Shown here one piece after another: positions 25,531 to 34,675 of a DNA stretch of 64,000 bases. Numbering within the stretch: position 1 is the first letter of the stretch; each line of letters starts with the position of its first letter. Source of the DNA: Mesorhizobium ciceri biovar biserrulae WSM1271. GTDB taxonomy: Bacteria > Pseudomonadota > Alphaproteobacteria > Rhizobiales > Rhizobiaceae. Both the position numbers and the translations under genes were made by a program. The notes beneath the pieces are model-generated. The model did not search any database. It saw only the letters and a program-made list of their open reading frames with translations, and had not been told where the DNA came from. The stretch lies in NCBI RefSeq assembly GCF_000185905.1, contig NC_014923.1:1116001-1180000 (forward strand), read 5' to 3'.

Positions 25531-26736
25531 ATGGCCGAGGCCTATATCTGCGACTACATCCGCACGCCGATCGGCCGCTTCGGCGGTTCGCTGTCTTCGG
25601 TACGATCAGACGATCTTGGCGCGATACCGCTGAGGGCGCTGGCCGAGCGCAATCCGGGCATCGACTGGCAGGCGATCGACGATGTCGTCTATGGCTGCGC
25701 CAACCAGGCCGGCGAGGACAATCGCAACGTAGCGCGCATGGCGCTGCTGCTGGCCGGGCTGCCAAAGGAGGTCCCGGGCTCCACCGTCAATCGCCTGTGC
25801 GGCTCCGGCATGGATGCGCTGACCATTGCCGCCCGAGCCATCAAGGCCGGCGAGGCGGAGCTGATGATCGCGGGCGGCGTCGAATCGATGAGCCGGGCAC
25901 CCTTCGTCATGCCCAAGGCCGACACGGCGTTCTCGCGCAATGCCGAGATTTACGACACCACCATCGGCTGGCGCTTCGTCAACCCGCTGATGAAGAAGCA
26001 GTATGGCGTCGATTCCATGCCGGAAACCGGCGAGAACGTCGCCGAGGATTTTTCGGTGTCGCGGGCCGACCAGGACGCCTTCGCAGTGCGCAGCCAGAAC
26101 AAGGCCGTCGCCGCACAAGCCAATGGAAGATTGGCGAAGGAGATCACCCCAGTGACCATCCTGCAGCGCAAGGGCGATGCGCTCATTGTCAGCAAGGATG
26201 AACACCCCCGCGCAGGCTCAACGGTCGAGGCGCTGGCCAAGCTGCCGACGCCGTTCCGGCAGGGCGGCACGGTGACGGCCGGCAATGCCTCCGGCGTCAA
26301 TGACGGCGCGGCGGCGCTGATCGTTGCCTCCGAGGCGGCGGTGAAAAAGTATGGGCTGACGCCGATCGCCCGCATCCTCGGCGGGGCTGCCGCCGGCGTG
26401 GCGCCGCGCATCATGGGCATCGGCCCGGTGCCGGCGACGCAAAAACTCTGCGCGCGGCTTGGCCTGACGCCAAAACAGTTCGACGTCATCGAGCTCAACG
26501 AGGCCTTTGCCTCGCAAGGCATCGCCGTGCTGCGCCAGCTCGGCATTGCCGAGGACGCCGAACACGTCAACCCGAATGGCGGCGCCATCGCGCTCGGCCA
26601 TCCCCTGGGCATGTCGGGCGCCCGCATATCCGGCACGGCGGCGCTGGAGCTTCGCGAGCGCGGCGGCCGGTATGCGCTTGCCACCATGTGCATCGGCGTC
26701 GGCCAGGGCATCGCGATCGCGCTGGAACGGGTCTGA
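25531..26736 (+). CDS. pcaF: beta-ketoadipyl-CoA thiolase
   Basis: A 401-residue thiolase. The catalytic triad is visible: C90 in NRLCGSGMDAL, His in GHPLGMSGAR and the C-terminal Cys in ATMCIGVGQG. It cleaves beta-ketoadipyl-CoA to acetyl-CoA and succinyl-CoA. An ATG at 25531 directly follows the pcaJ stop. The pcaI-J-F order behind an IclR-type regulator supports the PcaF assignment over a generic acetyl-CoA acetyltransferase. Confidence 0.91.
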   Translation: MAEAYICDYIRTPIGRFGGSLSSVRSDDLGAIPLRALAERNPGIDWQAIDDVVYGCANQAGEDNRNVARMALLLAGLPKEVPGSTVNRLCGSGMDALTIAARAIKAGEAELMIAGGVESMSRAPFVMPKADTAFSRNAEIYDTTIGWRFVNPLMKKQYGVDSMPETGENVAEDFSVSRADQDAFAVRSQNKAVAAQANGRLAKEITPVTILQRKGDALIVSKDEHPRAGSTVEALAKLPTPFRQGGTVTAGNASGVNDGAAALIVASEAAVKKYGLTPIARILGGAAAGVAPRIMGIGPVPATQKLCARLGLTPKQFDVIELNEAFASQGIAVLRQLGIAEDAEHVNPNGGAIALGHPLGMSGARISGTAALELRERGGRYALATMCIGVGQGIAIALERV

Positions 26737-26774
26737 TCGGCAAGTCTCTCCGGCTAACTTCGAGAATCCGGTGC

Positions 26775-26788
26775 GGTCAAATTTGACC
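26775..26788. promoter_or_regulatory. 14-bp perfect palindrome upstream of the BMP transporter operon
   Basis: GGTCAAATTTGACC is fully self-complementary, lies about 90 bp before the binding-protein start and is followed at once by a second short dyad (GGAC-AAAA-GTCC, 26793-26804). It is a plausible operator for an unidentified regulator of the operon. No regulator gene adjoins this promoter. Confidence 0.5.
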
Positions 26789-26879
26789 ACGTGGACAAAA
26801 GTCCGGACCCGTTCCATAGTTCCTCGTCTGATTTTTAGAACAGCCGGCTCGACACGGCTGTCGAACAGAGGGGAATACA

Positions 26880-27911
26880 ATGGAAAACCGAAAGAACAGA
26901 TTTCAATCCGCACGCGAAGGGCTTTCGCGACGCAATGTGCTGGAGTTGGGCGCGCTTGGCCTGGCTGCGGCAATGCTGCCGGGCGCTGCCTTCGGCAAGG
27001 ACAAGAAACTGAAGGTGGCGGCGATCTTCGCCACGCCGATCGAGGAGCCATGGGACAACCAGATCCATGTCGCCCTGCAGAAGGCCGAGAAGGAACTCGG
27101 CATCGAATACAAATGGTCGGAGAAGGTGCAGACCGCCGATTTCAGCCGCGTCATGCGCGAATACGCGCAAGGCGGCTACCAGCTGGTGCTGGGTGATGCC
27201 TTCGCCGCCGAACGTGAATCGCGCCGCACCGCCAAGCAGTTCCCGAAGACCGCCTGGCTGTTCGGCTCGGGTGCCGGGCCGGCGGAACCGAATTTCGGCG
27301 TTTTCGACAACTGGATCCATGAACCCGCCTATCTCTCAGGCATGATCGCCGGCAAGATGTCGAAGTCGGGCACGATCGGCGCCGTCGCGGCGATGGGCAT
27401 TCCGGAAGTGAACCGGCTGGTCAACGCCTTCTTCGCCGGCGCCAAGGAGGTCAACCCGAACATCAAGAAGAAGGTCGCCTTCATCGGCTCGTTCTTCGAT
27501 CCGCCCAAGGCCAAGGAAGCGGCGGTCGCGCAGATCGACGCCGGCGTCGACGTCATCTATGCCGAGCGCTTCGGTGTCATCGAAGCGGCGGTCGACAAGA
27601 AGATCCTTGCCATCTCCAACATGTCCGACCAGTCGAGTCTCGGCCCGGATACGGTCATCACCGGCCCGGTCTGGGACATGTATCCGACGGTCGAACAGGC
27701 GATCAAGCTGGTCAAGGCCGGCGTCTTCACCGCGCAGGATTATGGTGACTTCTCGCGCATGGCCAAGGGCGGCTCGCATCTGGCGCCTTACCACAAGTTC
27801 GACAAGACGCTGCCGGCTGATGTGAAGGAGCTGGTCGAAAAGAAGAAAGCCGAGATCCTCGAAGGCAATTTCCGCGTCGACGTGGACGAGAACACGCCGG
27901 TTTCGGATTGA
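26880..27911 (+). CDS. BMP-family ABC transporter substrate-binding protein (PnrA-like)
   Basis: A 343-residue binding protein of the basic-membrane-protein/PnrA family. A twin-arginine-like signal is visible (LSRRNVLELG, residues 15-24), with cleavage near GAAFG (~40). The mature part has IFATPIEEPWDNQIHVAL, then GDAFAAE and AYLSGMIAGKMSKSGTIGAVA. Family members bind purine nucleosides or related compounds. With a two-domain ATPase and two permeases downstream it forms a complete importer. The gap to the ATPase holds palindromic repeat B. Confidence 0.9.
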   Translation: MENRKNRFQSAREGLSRRNVLELGALGLAAAMLPGAAFGKDKKLKVAAIFATPIEEPWDNQIHVALQKAEKELGIEYKWSEKVQTADFSRVMREYAQGGYQLVLGDAFAAERESRRTAKQFPKTAWLFGSGAGPAEPNFGVFDNWIHEPAYLSGMIAGKMSKSGTIGAVAAMGIPEVNRLVNAFFAGAKEVNPNIKKKVAFIGSFFDPPKAKEAAVAQIDAGVDVIYAERFGVIEAAVDKKILAISNMSDQSSLGPDTVITGPVWDMYPTVEQAIKLVKAGVFTAQDYGDFSRMAKGGSHLAPYHKFDKTLPADVKELVEKKKAEILEGNFRVDVDENTPVSD

Positions 27912-27937
27912 GTTCTGGTTTGAGGGGCTGGCGCTAG

Positions 27938-28091
27938 GCGCCCCCCTCTGTCCTGCCGGACATCTCCCCCTCAAGGAGGGAGATTAGCAGTTTCGGCGAC
28001 GCGCTGTTCTTTCAAGAAAATTGGCGAAAGCCGATATGACATCCAATCTCCCCCTTGAGGGGGAGATGGCCGGCAGGCCAGAGGGGGGTGC
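27938..28091. repeat. 154-bp palindromic intergenic repeat, copy B
   Basis: The same element as copy A: arms GCGCCCCCCTC / GAGGGGGGTGC, inner CATCTCCCCCTCAAGG and CTTGAGGGGGAGATGG, and a centre with TTGGCGAAAGCCG. It occupies most of the 236-bp gap between the binding protein and ATPase genes of one operon, so it is probably transcribed and folds as a long hairpin. Confidence 0.9.
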
Positions 28092-28147
28092 AGCGTATTC
28101 CTCTCAATCAAAGCTGAATCGCAAAGCCCGTCCGTTCAGGAGCCCCC

Positions 28148-29659
28148 TTGTCCGCCCCCCTCATCGAAATGCGCGGCATCACCAAGAGCTTCGGCGCCGT
28201 CAAGGCGAACGAGGCCGTTGATCTCAGCGTCGCGCCCGGCGAAATCCTCGGGTTGCTGGGCGAGAACGGCGCCGGCAAGACGACGCTGATGAACGTGCTG
28301 TTCGGCGCCTATGCGCCCGACGCCGGCGAGATTCTCATCCAGGGCAGGCCGGTGCGGATCACAAGTTCCGCCGATGCGCTAGCCGCCGGCATCGGCATGG
28401 TGCACCAGCATTTTCATCTGGCGCCAAGGCTGACGGTGCTGGAGAACCTGCTGATAGGCATTCCCGGCAAGACAGGGCGGATCGACCGCGCCGGCGGGCT
28501 GGCGCGGCTGGCCGAGATCGGCCGCCAGCATGGGCTGACGCTTGATCCCGATCTTCCGGTCTCGGCGCTGTCGGTCGGCGAGCAGCAGCGGCTCGAAATC
28601 GTCAAGGCACTGTTTCGCGGCGCCAGGCTCTTGATCCTCGACGAGCCGACGGCGGTGCTGGCGCCGAGCGAGGTCGACGGGCTGTTTTCGGCGTTGCGGT
28701 CGATGGCGGCGCAAGGGCTCGGCATCATCTTCATCTCGCACAAGCTCAACGAGGTGCGGGCACTGACGCATCGCTGCACAGTGCTGCGGCATGGGCGCGT
28801 CGCCGGCCGCGTCGACGATCCCGCCAACACGACATCGTCCGCAATGGCGCAACTGATGTGCGGCCATGAGATCGTGCCGCCGGCGCGGGGACCATCGACG
28901 CCGGGTGCCGCTGTGCTCACCCTCAATGGCATTTCCACCTCGCGTCATTCGGGTACGGCGCTGCGCGACGTGTCGCTTGCCGTGCGTGCAGGCGAAATCC
29001 TCGGCATTGCCGGCGTGTCGGGCAATGGCCAGCGCGCGCTGGCGGAGGTCATCTCCGGCGTGCGCGTACCTGACGCCGGCCGGATGACGATCGCCGGCCA
29101 GAAAGTCTCACGCTTTTCGCCGCGCGAAGTGCAGGCGCTCGGTCTTGGCCGCATCCCGGAAGACCGTATGACGACGGGGCTGGTTACCAACCTGCCGCTC
29201 GCGGATTCGATGGTGTTGCCGCGCATCGGCACCGCCGCGTTCAGCAGCAAGGGCCTGCTCAAGCCGGATGCGATCCGCGCCTTCGCGGAAGAGCAGATCA
29301 AGGCCTATGATATCAGGTGCCCTGGGCCGATGACCCGCGCGGGAGCGCTGTCCGGCGGCAATCTGCAGAAGGCCCTTCTGGCGCGCGAACTCGCTTTCGA
29401 CCCGAAGGTTCTGATCGTCTCGCAACCGACGCGCGGGCTCGATATCGGCGCGGCGCGATTCATCCACGAAAAGTTCCTCGACATGCGGGCCAAGGGCTGC
29501 GGCATCATCGTCATCGGCGAGGATCTGGAAGAGCTGCTGGTGCTCTGCGATCGCATCGCGGTGATGTATGAGGGCCGCATTGTCGGCACGCTCGACAGCG
29601 CCGATGCAACGATCGCACAGCTCGGCCTGATGATGACCGGGGCGGAGGGGCACAGCTGA
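28148..29659 (+). CDS. ABC transporter ATP-binding protein with two nucleotide-binding domains
   Basis: A 503-residue double-domain ATPase of the type that serves BMP/nucleoside and ribose importers. The first domain has Walker A GENGAGKTT, signature LSVGEQQR and Walker B LLILDEPTAV. The second has a degenerate Walker A (GVSGNGQRAL) and signature LSGGNLQK, the asymmetry typical of this class. The start is TTG at 28148 behind AGGAG. It overlaps the next gene by one base. Confidence 0.91.
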   Translation: MSAPLIEMRGITKSFGAVKANEAVDLSVAPGEILGLLGENGAGKTTLMNVLFGAYAPDAGEILIQGRPVRITSSADALAAGIGMVHQHFHLAPRLTVLENLLIGIPGKTGRIDRAGGLARLAEIGRQHGLTLDPDLPVSALSVGEQQRLEIVKALFRGARLLILDEPTAVLAPSEVDGLFSALRSMAAQGLGIIFISHKLNEVRALTHRCTVLRHGRVAGRVDDPANTTSSAMAQLMCGHEIVPPARGPSTPGAAVLTLNGISTSRHSGTALRDVSLAVRAGEILGIAGVSGNGQRALAEVISGVRVPDAGRMTIAGQKVSRFSPREVQALGLGRIPEDRMTTGLVTNLPLADSMVLPRIGTAAFSSKGLLKPDAIRAFAEEQIKAYDIRCPGPMTRAGALSGGNLQKALLARELAFDPKVLIVSQPTRGLDIGAARFIHEKFLDMRAKGCGIIVIGEDLEELLVLCDRIAVMYEGRIVGTLDSADATIAQLGLMMTGAEGHS

Positions 29660-30714
29660 TGTTTCGCCTGGAAGTCCGCACCTCTACGCCGGCCTGGTTC
29701 AACCTCGCTTTGCCGCTGCTGGCTATCGGCGCGACGCTTGTCCTGTGCAGCGGCCTGATCGCGCTGGCCGGCGCCGGCGTGCCCGACGCGTATGGCGTGA
29801 TGTTCACGGCCTCGCTGGGCGACAGCTATGCGATCACCGAAACGATGGTGCGCGCCGCGCCGATGATCTTCACCGGACTGGCGGTGGCGGTCGCCTTCCG
29901 GGCAAAATTCTGGAACATCGGCGCCGAGGGTCAATTGCTGGCCGGCGCCGTGGCCAGCTGCTTTGTCGGCGCCATCCCGATGCCGGGACCGCTCGCTATG
30001 GTGTTGATGGCGGTCGCAGGCGCTGCGGCCGGGGCCGCGGTCGCGCTGGTGCCGGCGACCCTCAGGGTAAAATTCAAGGTCGACGATGTCGTCAGTTCGC
30101 TGCTGCTCAACTCGGTCATCTACTACGCGCTGATGGCGCTGATCGAAGGACCGTGGAAGGACTCCTTCAGCGGCTATCCGATCTCGCCGCCGATAGAGGA
30201 TTCGGCCAATTTCCCTGTGCTGATCGAAGGCACAAGGCTCCATCTCGGCGTTATCGTGGCGCTGCTGGCGGCACCGCTGATCTGGTTCCTGATCGTGCGC
30301 ACCACGCTCGGCTTCAGGATAAGGGTCACCGGCGAAAACCCGGAAGCGGCCAGATATGGCGGCATCCATGTCGAGCGCGTGCTGATCTCGACAGCGCTGC
30401 TGTCCGGCGCGCTGGCCGGACTGGCCGGCGTCGGCGAGGTCGGCGGCGTGCATTTCCAGGTGATGAGCGACATCTCGCCGGGCTACGGCTATTCCGGCAT
30501 CGTCGTGGCCATGCTGGCGCGGCTCAACCCGCTCGGCGTCGTGCCGGCGGCGATCTTCCTTGCCGCCGTGATGACCGGCGCCGAGGCGATGTCGCGGGCG
30601 ACCGGCGTGCCGGCCTTCCTCAGCGATGTCATCCAGGGCACCGCACTGCTCGCCATGCTGGTGGCGCTGCTGTTCACCGCTTATCGCATCCGCCGCGTCG
30701 GGGTTGCCCGATGA
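29659..30714 (+). CDS. ABC transporter permease (BMP/nucleoside type), first subunit
   Basis: A 351-residue inner-membrane protein with about eight to ten hydrophobic helices. Family-typical segments are AAPMIFTGLAVAVAFRAKFWNIGAEGQLLAGA and GENPEAARYGGIHVERV. It belongs to BPD_transp_2, like YufP/NupP of nucleoside importers. It overlaps the next permease by four bases (ATGA at 30711). Confidence 0.9.
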   Translation: MFRLEVRTSTPAWFNLALPLLAIGATLVLCSGLIALAGAGVPDAYGVMFTASLGDSYAITETMVRAAPMIFTGLAVAVAFRAKFWNIGAEGQLLAGAVASCFVGAIPMPGPLAMVLMAVAGAAAGAAVALVPATLRVKFKVDDVVSSLLLNSVIYYALMALIEGPWKDSFSGYPISPPIEDSANFPVLIEGTRLHLGVIVALLAAPLIWFLIVRTTLGFRIRVTGENPEAARYGGIHVERVLISTALLSGALAGLAGVGEVGGVHFQVMSDISPGYGYSGIVVAMLARLNPLGVVPAAIFLAAVMTGAEAMSRATGVPAFLSDVIQGTALLAMLVALLFTAYRIRRVGVAR

Positions 30715-31655
30715 GCGCGGTGTTCGAACAGATCTTCCAGGTCGGCTTTCTGGCCGCGATCATTCGTATTGCCACGCCGCTGGCTTTTGCAACGCTGGGC
30801 GAAATGTTCTCGGAACGGGCCGGCGTGCTCAATCTCGGCATCGAAGGCATCATGCTTTTGTCGGCGATGACAGGCTTCACTGCTGCCAGCCTCAGCGGCA
30901 GCCTGTGGCTCGGCGTGCTGGCAGCGGTGCTCACCGGCATGCTGATGGGCGCGCTGCATGCGTTGTTCACGGTGGTGCTCGGCCTCAGCCAGCATGTCTG
31001 CGGCATCGGCGTGACGCTGTTCTCGTCGGGCCTTGCCTATTTCCTCTACCGGCTGATCTTCGGCCAGCAGTCTGTGCCGCCCAACATCAATGGTTTTCAG
31101 ACGCTGCCGATCCCGATCCTCTCCGACATTCCGGTGCTCGGGCCGGCGGTGTTCAACCAGTTCGCGCTGGTCTACATGGCGATCCTGGCTATTCCGTTGG
31201 CCGCTTTCATACTCTACCGCACGCCATGGGGCCTGTCGGTGCGCATGGTCGGTGAAAATCCGCGTGCCGCGGATTCGGCCGGTGTCAGTGTCATCGCCAC
31301 ACGCTTCCAGGCGGTTGTCCTCGGCGGCGCGCTGATGGGGCTGGCCGGCGCCTTCCTGTCGATGGCGCAGTTCAACGCCTTCACCTTCGGCGTGGTGTCG
31401 GGGCGCGGCTGGGTGGCCATCGCGCTGGTCGTCTTCGGCCGCTGGGATCCATGGCGCTCGGCGGGTGCGGCACTTCTGTTCGCCTTCGTCGATGCCTTGC
31501 AGCTGCGCATGCAGGCGAGCGGGCTCGGACACATCCCCTACGAGGCGTTCCTGATGCTGCCGTTCATCTTCACCATCGTCGCCATGGCTGTGATGTCGCG
31601 CAACGCGGTGGCACCGTCGGCGCTGCTCAAGCCATTTAGACGGGAAGAGCGCTGA
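30711..31655 (+). CDS. ABC transporter permease (BMP/nucleoside type), second subunit
   Basis: A 314-residue membrane subunit of the YufQ/NupQ type: ATPLAFATLGEMFSERAGVLNLGIEGIML near the N-terminus and VGENPRAADSAGVSV in the cytoplasmic loop. The start is at 30711, inside the previous gene's stop. It is the last gene of the importer operon. The convergent SDR gene ends 27 bp away. Confidence 0.9.
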   Translation: MSAVFEQIFQVGFLAAIIRIATPLAFATLGEMFSERAGVLNLGIEGIMLLSAMTGFTAASLSGSLWLGVLAAVLTGMLMGALHALFTVVLGLSQHVCGIGVTLFSSGLAYFLYRLIFGQQSVPPNINGFQTLPIPILSDIPVLGPAVFNQFALVYMAILAIPLAAFILYRTPWGLSVRMVGENPRAADSAGVSVIATRFQAVVLGGALMGLAGAFLSMAQFNAFTFGVVSGRGWVAIALVVFGRWDPWRSAGAALLFAFVDALQLRMQASGLGHIPYEAFLMLPFIFTIVAMAVMSRNAVAPSALLKPFRREER

Positions 31656-31682
31656 CAGCCGGGCGGCTGTCGGCGTAGCTGT

Positions 31683-32450
31683 TCACATCGCGGTAAAACC
31701 GTTGTCGACGAACAGATGCGTGCCGTTGACGAAGCTCGACTCGTCGCTGGCCAGGTAAAGCGCCGCCCTCGCCACCTCTTCCGGCTCGCCGATGCGGCCC
31801 TGCTGCGCGGCCAGCGCTGCGTCCGAGACATCGACGCCGAGCCTGCCGAGGTCGGCAACCTCGCGCAGGCCGTGCGGCGTGCGGATGAAGCCCGGGCAGA
31901 CGGCGTTGCAGCGGATGTTGCGGTCGCGGAACTCGACGGCGATGGCGCGGGCGAACATGTGGCAGGCGCCCTTGGTGGTGTCGTAGAGCACTTCGTTGGG
32001 AGTAGCCGCCACCGCCGAGATGGACGAGGTGCAGACGATCGAGCCGCCGCCCGCCGCAATCATGCCGGGCAAAACGGCGCGCGTCATCAGGAACATCGAG
32101 CGCACATTGACGGCATGCAGCCAATCCCATTCCTGCACCGTGGTCTCCAGGAAGGGCTTTATCACGATGGTGCCGGCGTGGTTGAACAGCACGGTGACGG
32201 GCCCGAGTTTTTCGATAGCACCCTTCACGGCGGCTTCGACCTGTGCCTCGTCGGAGACGTCGGCGACAAAATGCTCGGCGACATGGCCGCGTGCCCTGAT
32301 TGTCGCTGCGGTTGCGGCGGCCGCCTCGCCGTTGCGGTCGATGATCGCCACCTTGGCGCCTTCAGCGGCGAACAGCTCCGAGGCTGCTCCACCCATTCCC
32401 GTCGCGCCGCCCGAAATGATGGCGACCTTGCCGGCCAGTCTTGTGCCCAT
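31683..32450 (-). CDS. SDR-family oxidoreductase
   Basis: A 255-residue short-chain dehydrogenase: cofactor motif SGGATGMGGA near residue 13, FNHAGT, a catalytic SSIS/YDTTK segment (tyrosine in LYDTTKGA) and a C-terminal SSFVNGTHLFVDNG. The cofactor-binding glycine motif is the unusual GGATGMG form, which is common in this subfamily. Its substrate is unknown. The gene stands alone, convergent with the nucleoside-type importer, and might act on an imported compound. Confidence 0.9.
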   Translation of the reverse strand: MGTRLAGKVAIISGGATGMGGAASELFAAEGAKVAIIDRNGEAAAATAATIRARGHVAEHFVADVSDEAQVEAAVKGAIEKLGPVTVLFNHAGTIVIKPFLETTVQEWDWLHAVNVRSMFLMTRAVLPGMIAAGGGSIVCTSSISAVAATPNEVLYDTTKGACHMFARAIAVEFRDRNIRCNAVCPGFIRTPHGLREVADLGRLGVDVSDAALAAQQGRIGEPEEVARAALYLASDESSFVNGTHLFVDNGFTAM

Positions 32451-32739
32451 TTTTTCTGCCCCTATGTGACGATTTCGCTTTGCTGGTTGGGCGATGCTAC
32501 CGCGCCGGCGACGGGCGGCCAATCCACGAATTGAATGCCGCGAGGGCAAGGCCATAGGTCCATTCGGACGCAGACCCGAAAACGGACGCGCCATACGGAT
32601 CGGCCGCCCGAGTGCCCCTGTAAGCAAGTGGCTACCAACTTCCCATCACCTAAGAGAAAATTATTCTAGATTTGACCGAAAAATAGCAATCGACAAAGTC
32701 TACAAGTTTTATAGATTAACCGACGAGACGGAGGTCGAT

Positions 32740-32895
32740 ATGTCCTATATCCAGAACGCCCAGACGGATCGCAGTGGTCAGCGGGCGGCCAATGCCCAGA
32801 CCTTCCGCCCGGCCTATGCCGGGGCTTTCGCCTATCTCGTCTTTGCCCTTGCGTTCGTGTTCACCGGGGCCGTTGTTCTGGGTCTTATTCCCTGA
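32740..32895 (+). CDS. small single-pass membrane protein, unknown function
   Basis: A 51-residue product. The N-terminal half is polar (Gln/Asn/Arg/Ala). The C-terminal half has one hydrophobic helix (AYLVFALAFVFTGAVVLGLI) that ends the protein. It has an excellent ribosome site (GGAGG, five-base spacing) and lies in a region that is AT-rich upstream, so it is likely to be a real gene despite its size. I do not recognise the family. Confidence 0.65.
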   Translation: MSYIQNAQTDRSGQRAANAQTFRPAYAGAFAYLVFALAFVFTGAVVLGLIP

Positions 32896-33005
32896 GTCGT
32901 CAGATCGACCGGGGTTAGCTGCCCCACCACTTACAGGCAATTGGAGTTGAATGAACCGAATCCTCGGCGTGCTTTCGCGCGCCCGACACCACGGAGGACA
33001 TGGCA

Positions 33006-33947
33006 ATGCCGATCGAGTTCACGCATATTCCCGGCAAGACCGCCGATGCCGCGGTTCCCTTTTTCTACGACTTTGCCGAGACCGCGACCAAGCTCGGGCT
33101 GATCGAGGACGGCGGCTTCCGCAAGATCGTCGTCGACGATTCGGCCGGACTGCTGACCAACATGGATCTTGCGGCCCAGGTGCTCGATCGCACCTCGTCG
33201 CTGGAAGTCGTGCTCACCCATTGGGCGGGCGTGGTCGAACCGACCGTGGCGGCCCGCCAACTGGCGTCGATCGACAGGCAAAGCGGCGGACGCCTGGCGC
33301 TGAGAATGATCAGCGAGCCGCTGAGCGATGCCGACGCCGAAACACGGCCGGTCGGGCACACCGTCATCTGGCAGCGAATAGACGAATATCTGGTGCTGCT
33401 GAAGCGGCTGTGGTCGAACGACCGGCCCTTCGACCACGAAGGAACGTTCTACAGCATCAAGGGCGGCTACGTGCCGCGCAAGGGACCGCACGGCGCCGAC
33501 CTGGTCATCCGCATGGGCGGGCAGTCCGGAACGGCGCTCAAGGTGGCCGGCCGACATGCCGATGTCTTTGAACTGGCGCCGGGCTCGATCGACGAGATCC
33601 GGCAATTGATGGAGCGGGTGCGCCGCTCCGCCGCCGAACATGGCCGGGCCGGCAAGCTGCGCTTCGCGCTTCCGGTCGGGATTCACCAAGGTGCTTCCGC
33701 CTCCGGTCACAAGGCGGTCGATGTTGCCGGGCCGCCAGCCCAGGCCGCCCTGTCGCTGCTTGCCTATGCAGCCCTCGGGATCGATGAATTCATGATTGTC
33801 GGTGTCGACACGCCACGCGAGATCGCAACGCTCGGCCGGGAAACGATCGCCCTGCTGCGCAATTCGCTGGCGCGTCGCGAACACGAGGCATTCCAGCCTG
33901 GGGCATATGCGTCTCGTGCAGGATTGGAGACGCGCGCAACGGGCTGA
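33006..33947 (+). CDS. LLM-class flavin-dependent oxidoreductase
   Basis: A 313-residue luciferase-like monooxygenase with a TIM-barrel fold: WAGVVEPTVAARQLASIDRQSGGRLALRMI near the middle, RIDEYLVLLKRLW, and a glycine-rich MGGQSGTALKVAGRHADVFEL. It resembles SsuD-type, FMNH2-dependent alkanesulfonate or related monooxygenases and would need a separate flavin reductase, not seen nearby. The ATG at 33006 is spaced eight bases from GGAGG; the ATG at 33000 is only two bases from it and unlikely. Confidence 0.87.
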   Translation: MPIEFTHIPGKTADAAVPFFYDFAETATKLGLIEDGGFRKIVVDDSAGLLTNMDLAAQVLDRTSSLEVVLTHWAGVVEPTVAARQLASIDRQSGGRLALRMISEPLSDADAETRPVGHTVIWQRIDEYLVLLKRLWSNDRPFDHEGTFYSIKGGYVPRKGPHGADLVIRMGGQSGTALKVAGRHADVFELAPGSIDEIRQLMERVRRSAAEHGRAGKLRFALPVGIHQGASASGHKAVDVAGPPAQAALSLLAYAALGIDEFMIVGVDTPREIATLGRETIALLRNSLARREHEAFQPGAYASRAGLETRATG

Positions 33948-33953
33948 AGTCCT

Positions 33954-34640
33954 TCAGCCTTTTGTTGCCTCCGGCCTGTCGCCAAGCCGCGACAGGCCTT
34001 CAATGACAGCGCCCGAATCCGCCAGCGCGCCGAAGACGCCATCTTCGACCGTCACCATATGAAGCGCGGCCTCGTGGGCTTGTTTGTCGCCGCTGGCGCA
34101 GGCGTCGGAAATCGTCAGGCATTGAAAGTTGCGGTCGCAGGCTTCGCGCAGCGTGGTGTGGACGCAGACATCCGTCGTGCATCCGGAAAACATGAGATGC
34201 GTGATGCCTTGCGCGCGGAGCACAAGCTCGAAATCCGTATAAATGAAGGCGCTGTTGCAGGTCTTGTCGACGATGATGTCGTGCGGTGCCACGTCGATCT
34301 CCGGAACGATCTGGAACCCCGTGCCCGAGCGCAGCAGGATATCGGTGCCGTCGAGACCGGAGCGCTTGCGGCGCCATTTTTCGTAAGGCGTCATATCGGC
34401 CATGTCGGCCCTATAGCCCTGCCTGGTATGGATGACCCTGACGCCGGCCTTGCGCGCGGCCGCGATCAGCCGGCTCACCGTCGGCAGGATCGCTCTCAGA
34501 GGCGACGGATCATAGCCCTGCCTGGCGAAGTAGCCCGTCGTCGACAGGAAATCCTGCTGCAGGTCGATGACGATCAGCGCGGTGTTTTCGGCCACCAGCC
34601 TGCCGTCAAAGGGAAAGTCGAAGGGCGTTGCCTTGATCAT
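33954..34640 (-). CDS. isochorismatase-family cysteine hydrolase
   Basis: A 228-residue hydrolase. The catalytic triad is recognisable: Asp in LIVIDLQQDF, Lys in VDKTCNSAF and the nucleophilic Cys in CTTDVCVHTTLREA. Size and sequence resemble ureidoacrylate (RutB) and related amidohydrolases rather than entomological isochorismatases, so a small amide is the likely substrate. It converges on the LLM monooxygenase with a 6-bp gap. The ATG at 34640 is behind GGGAG. Confidence 0.87.
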   Translation of the reverse strand: MIKATPFDFPFDGRLVAENTALIVIDLQQDFLSTTGYFARQGYDPSPLRAILPTVSRLIAAARKAGVRVIHTRQGYRADMADMTPYEKWRRKRSGLDGTDILLRSGTGFQIVPEIDVAPHDIIVDKTCNSAFIYTDFELVLRAQGITHLMFSGCTTDVCVHTTLREACDRNFQCLTISDACASGDKQAHEAALHMVTVEDGVFGALADSGAVIEGLSRLGDRPEATKG

Positions 34641-34675
34641 CCGGGGGCTCCCTGCTTGGCCGCTACCATAGTGGA

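Noticed and set aside
22787-28091. CRISPR-like reading of the recurring repeats
   Set aside because: The copies are long, palindromic and kilobases apart, with no regular spacers and no cas genes.
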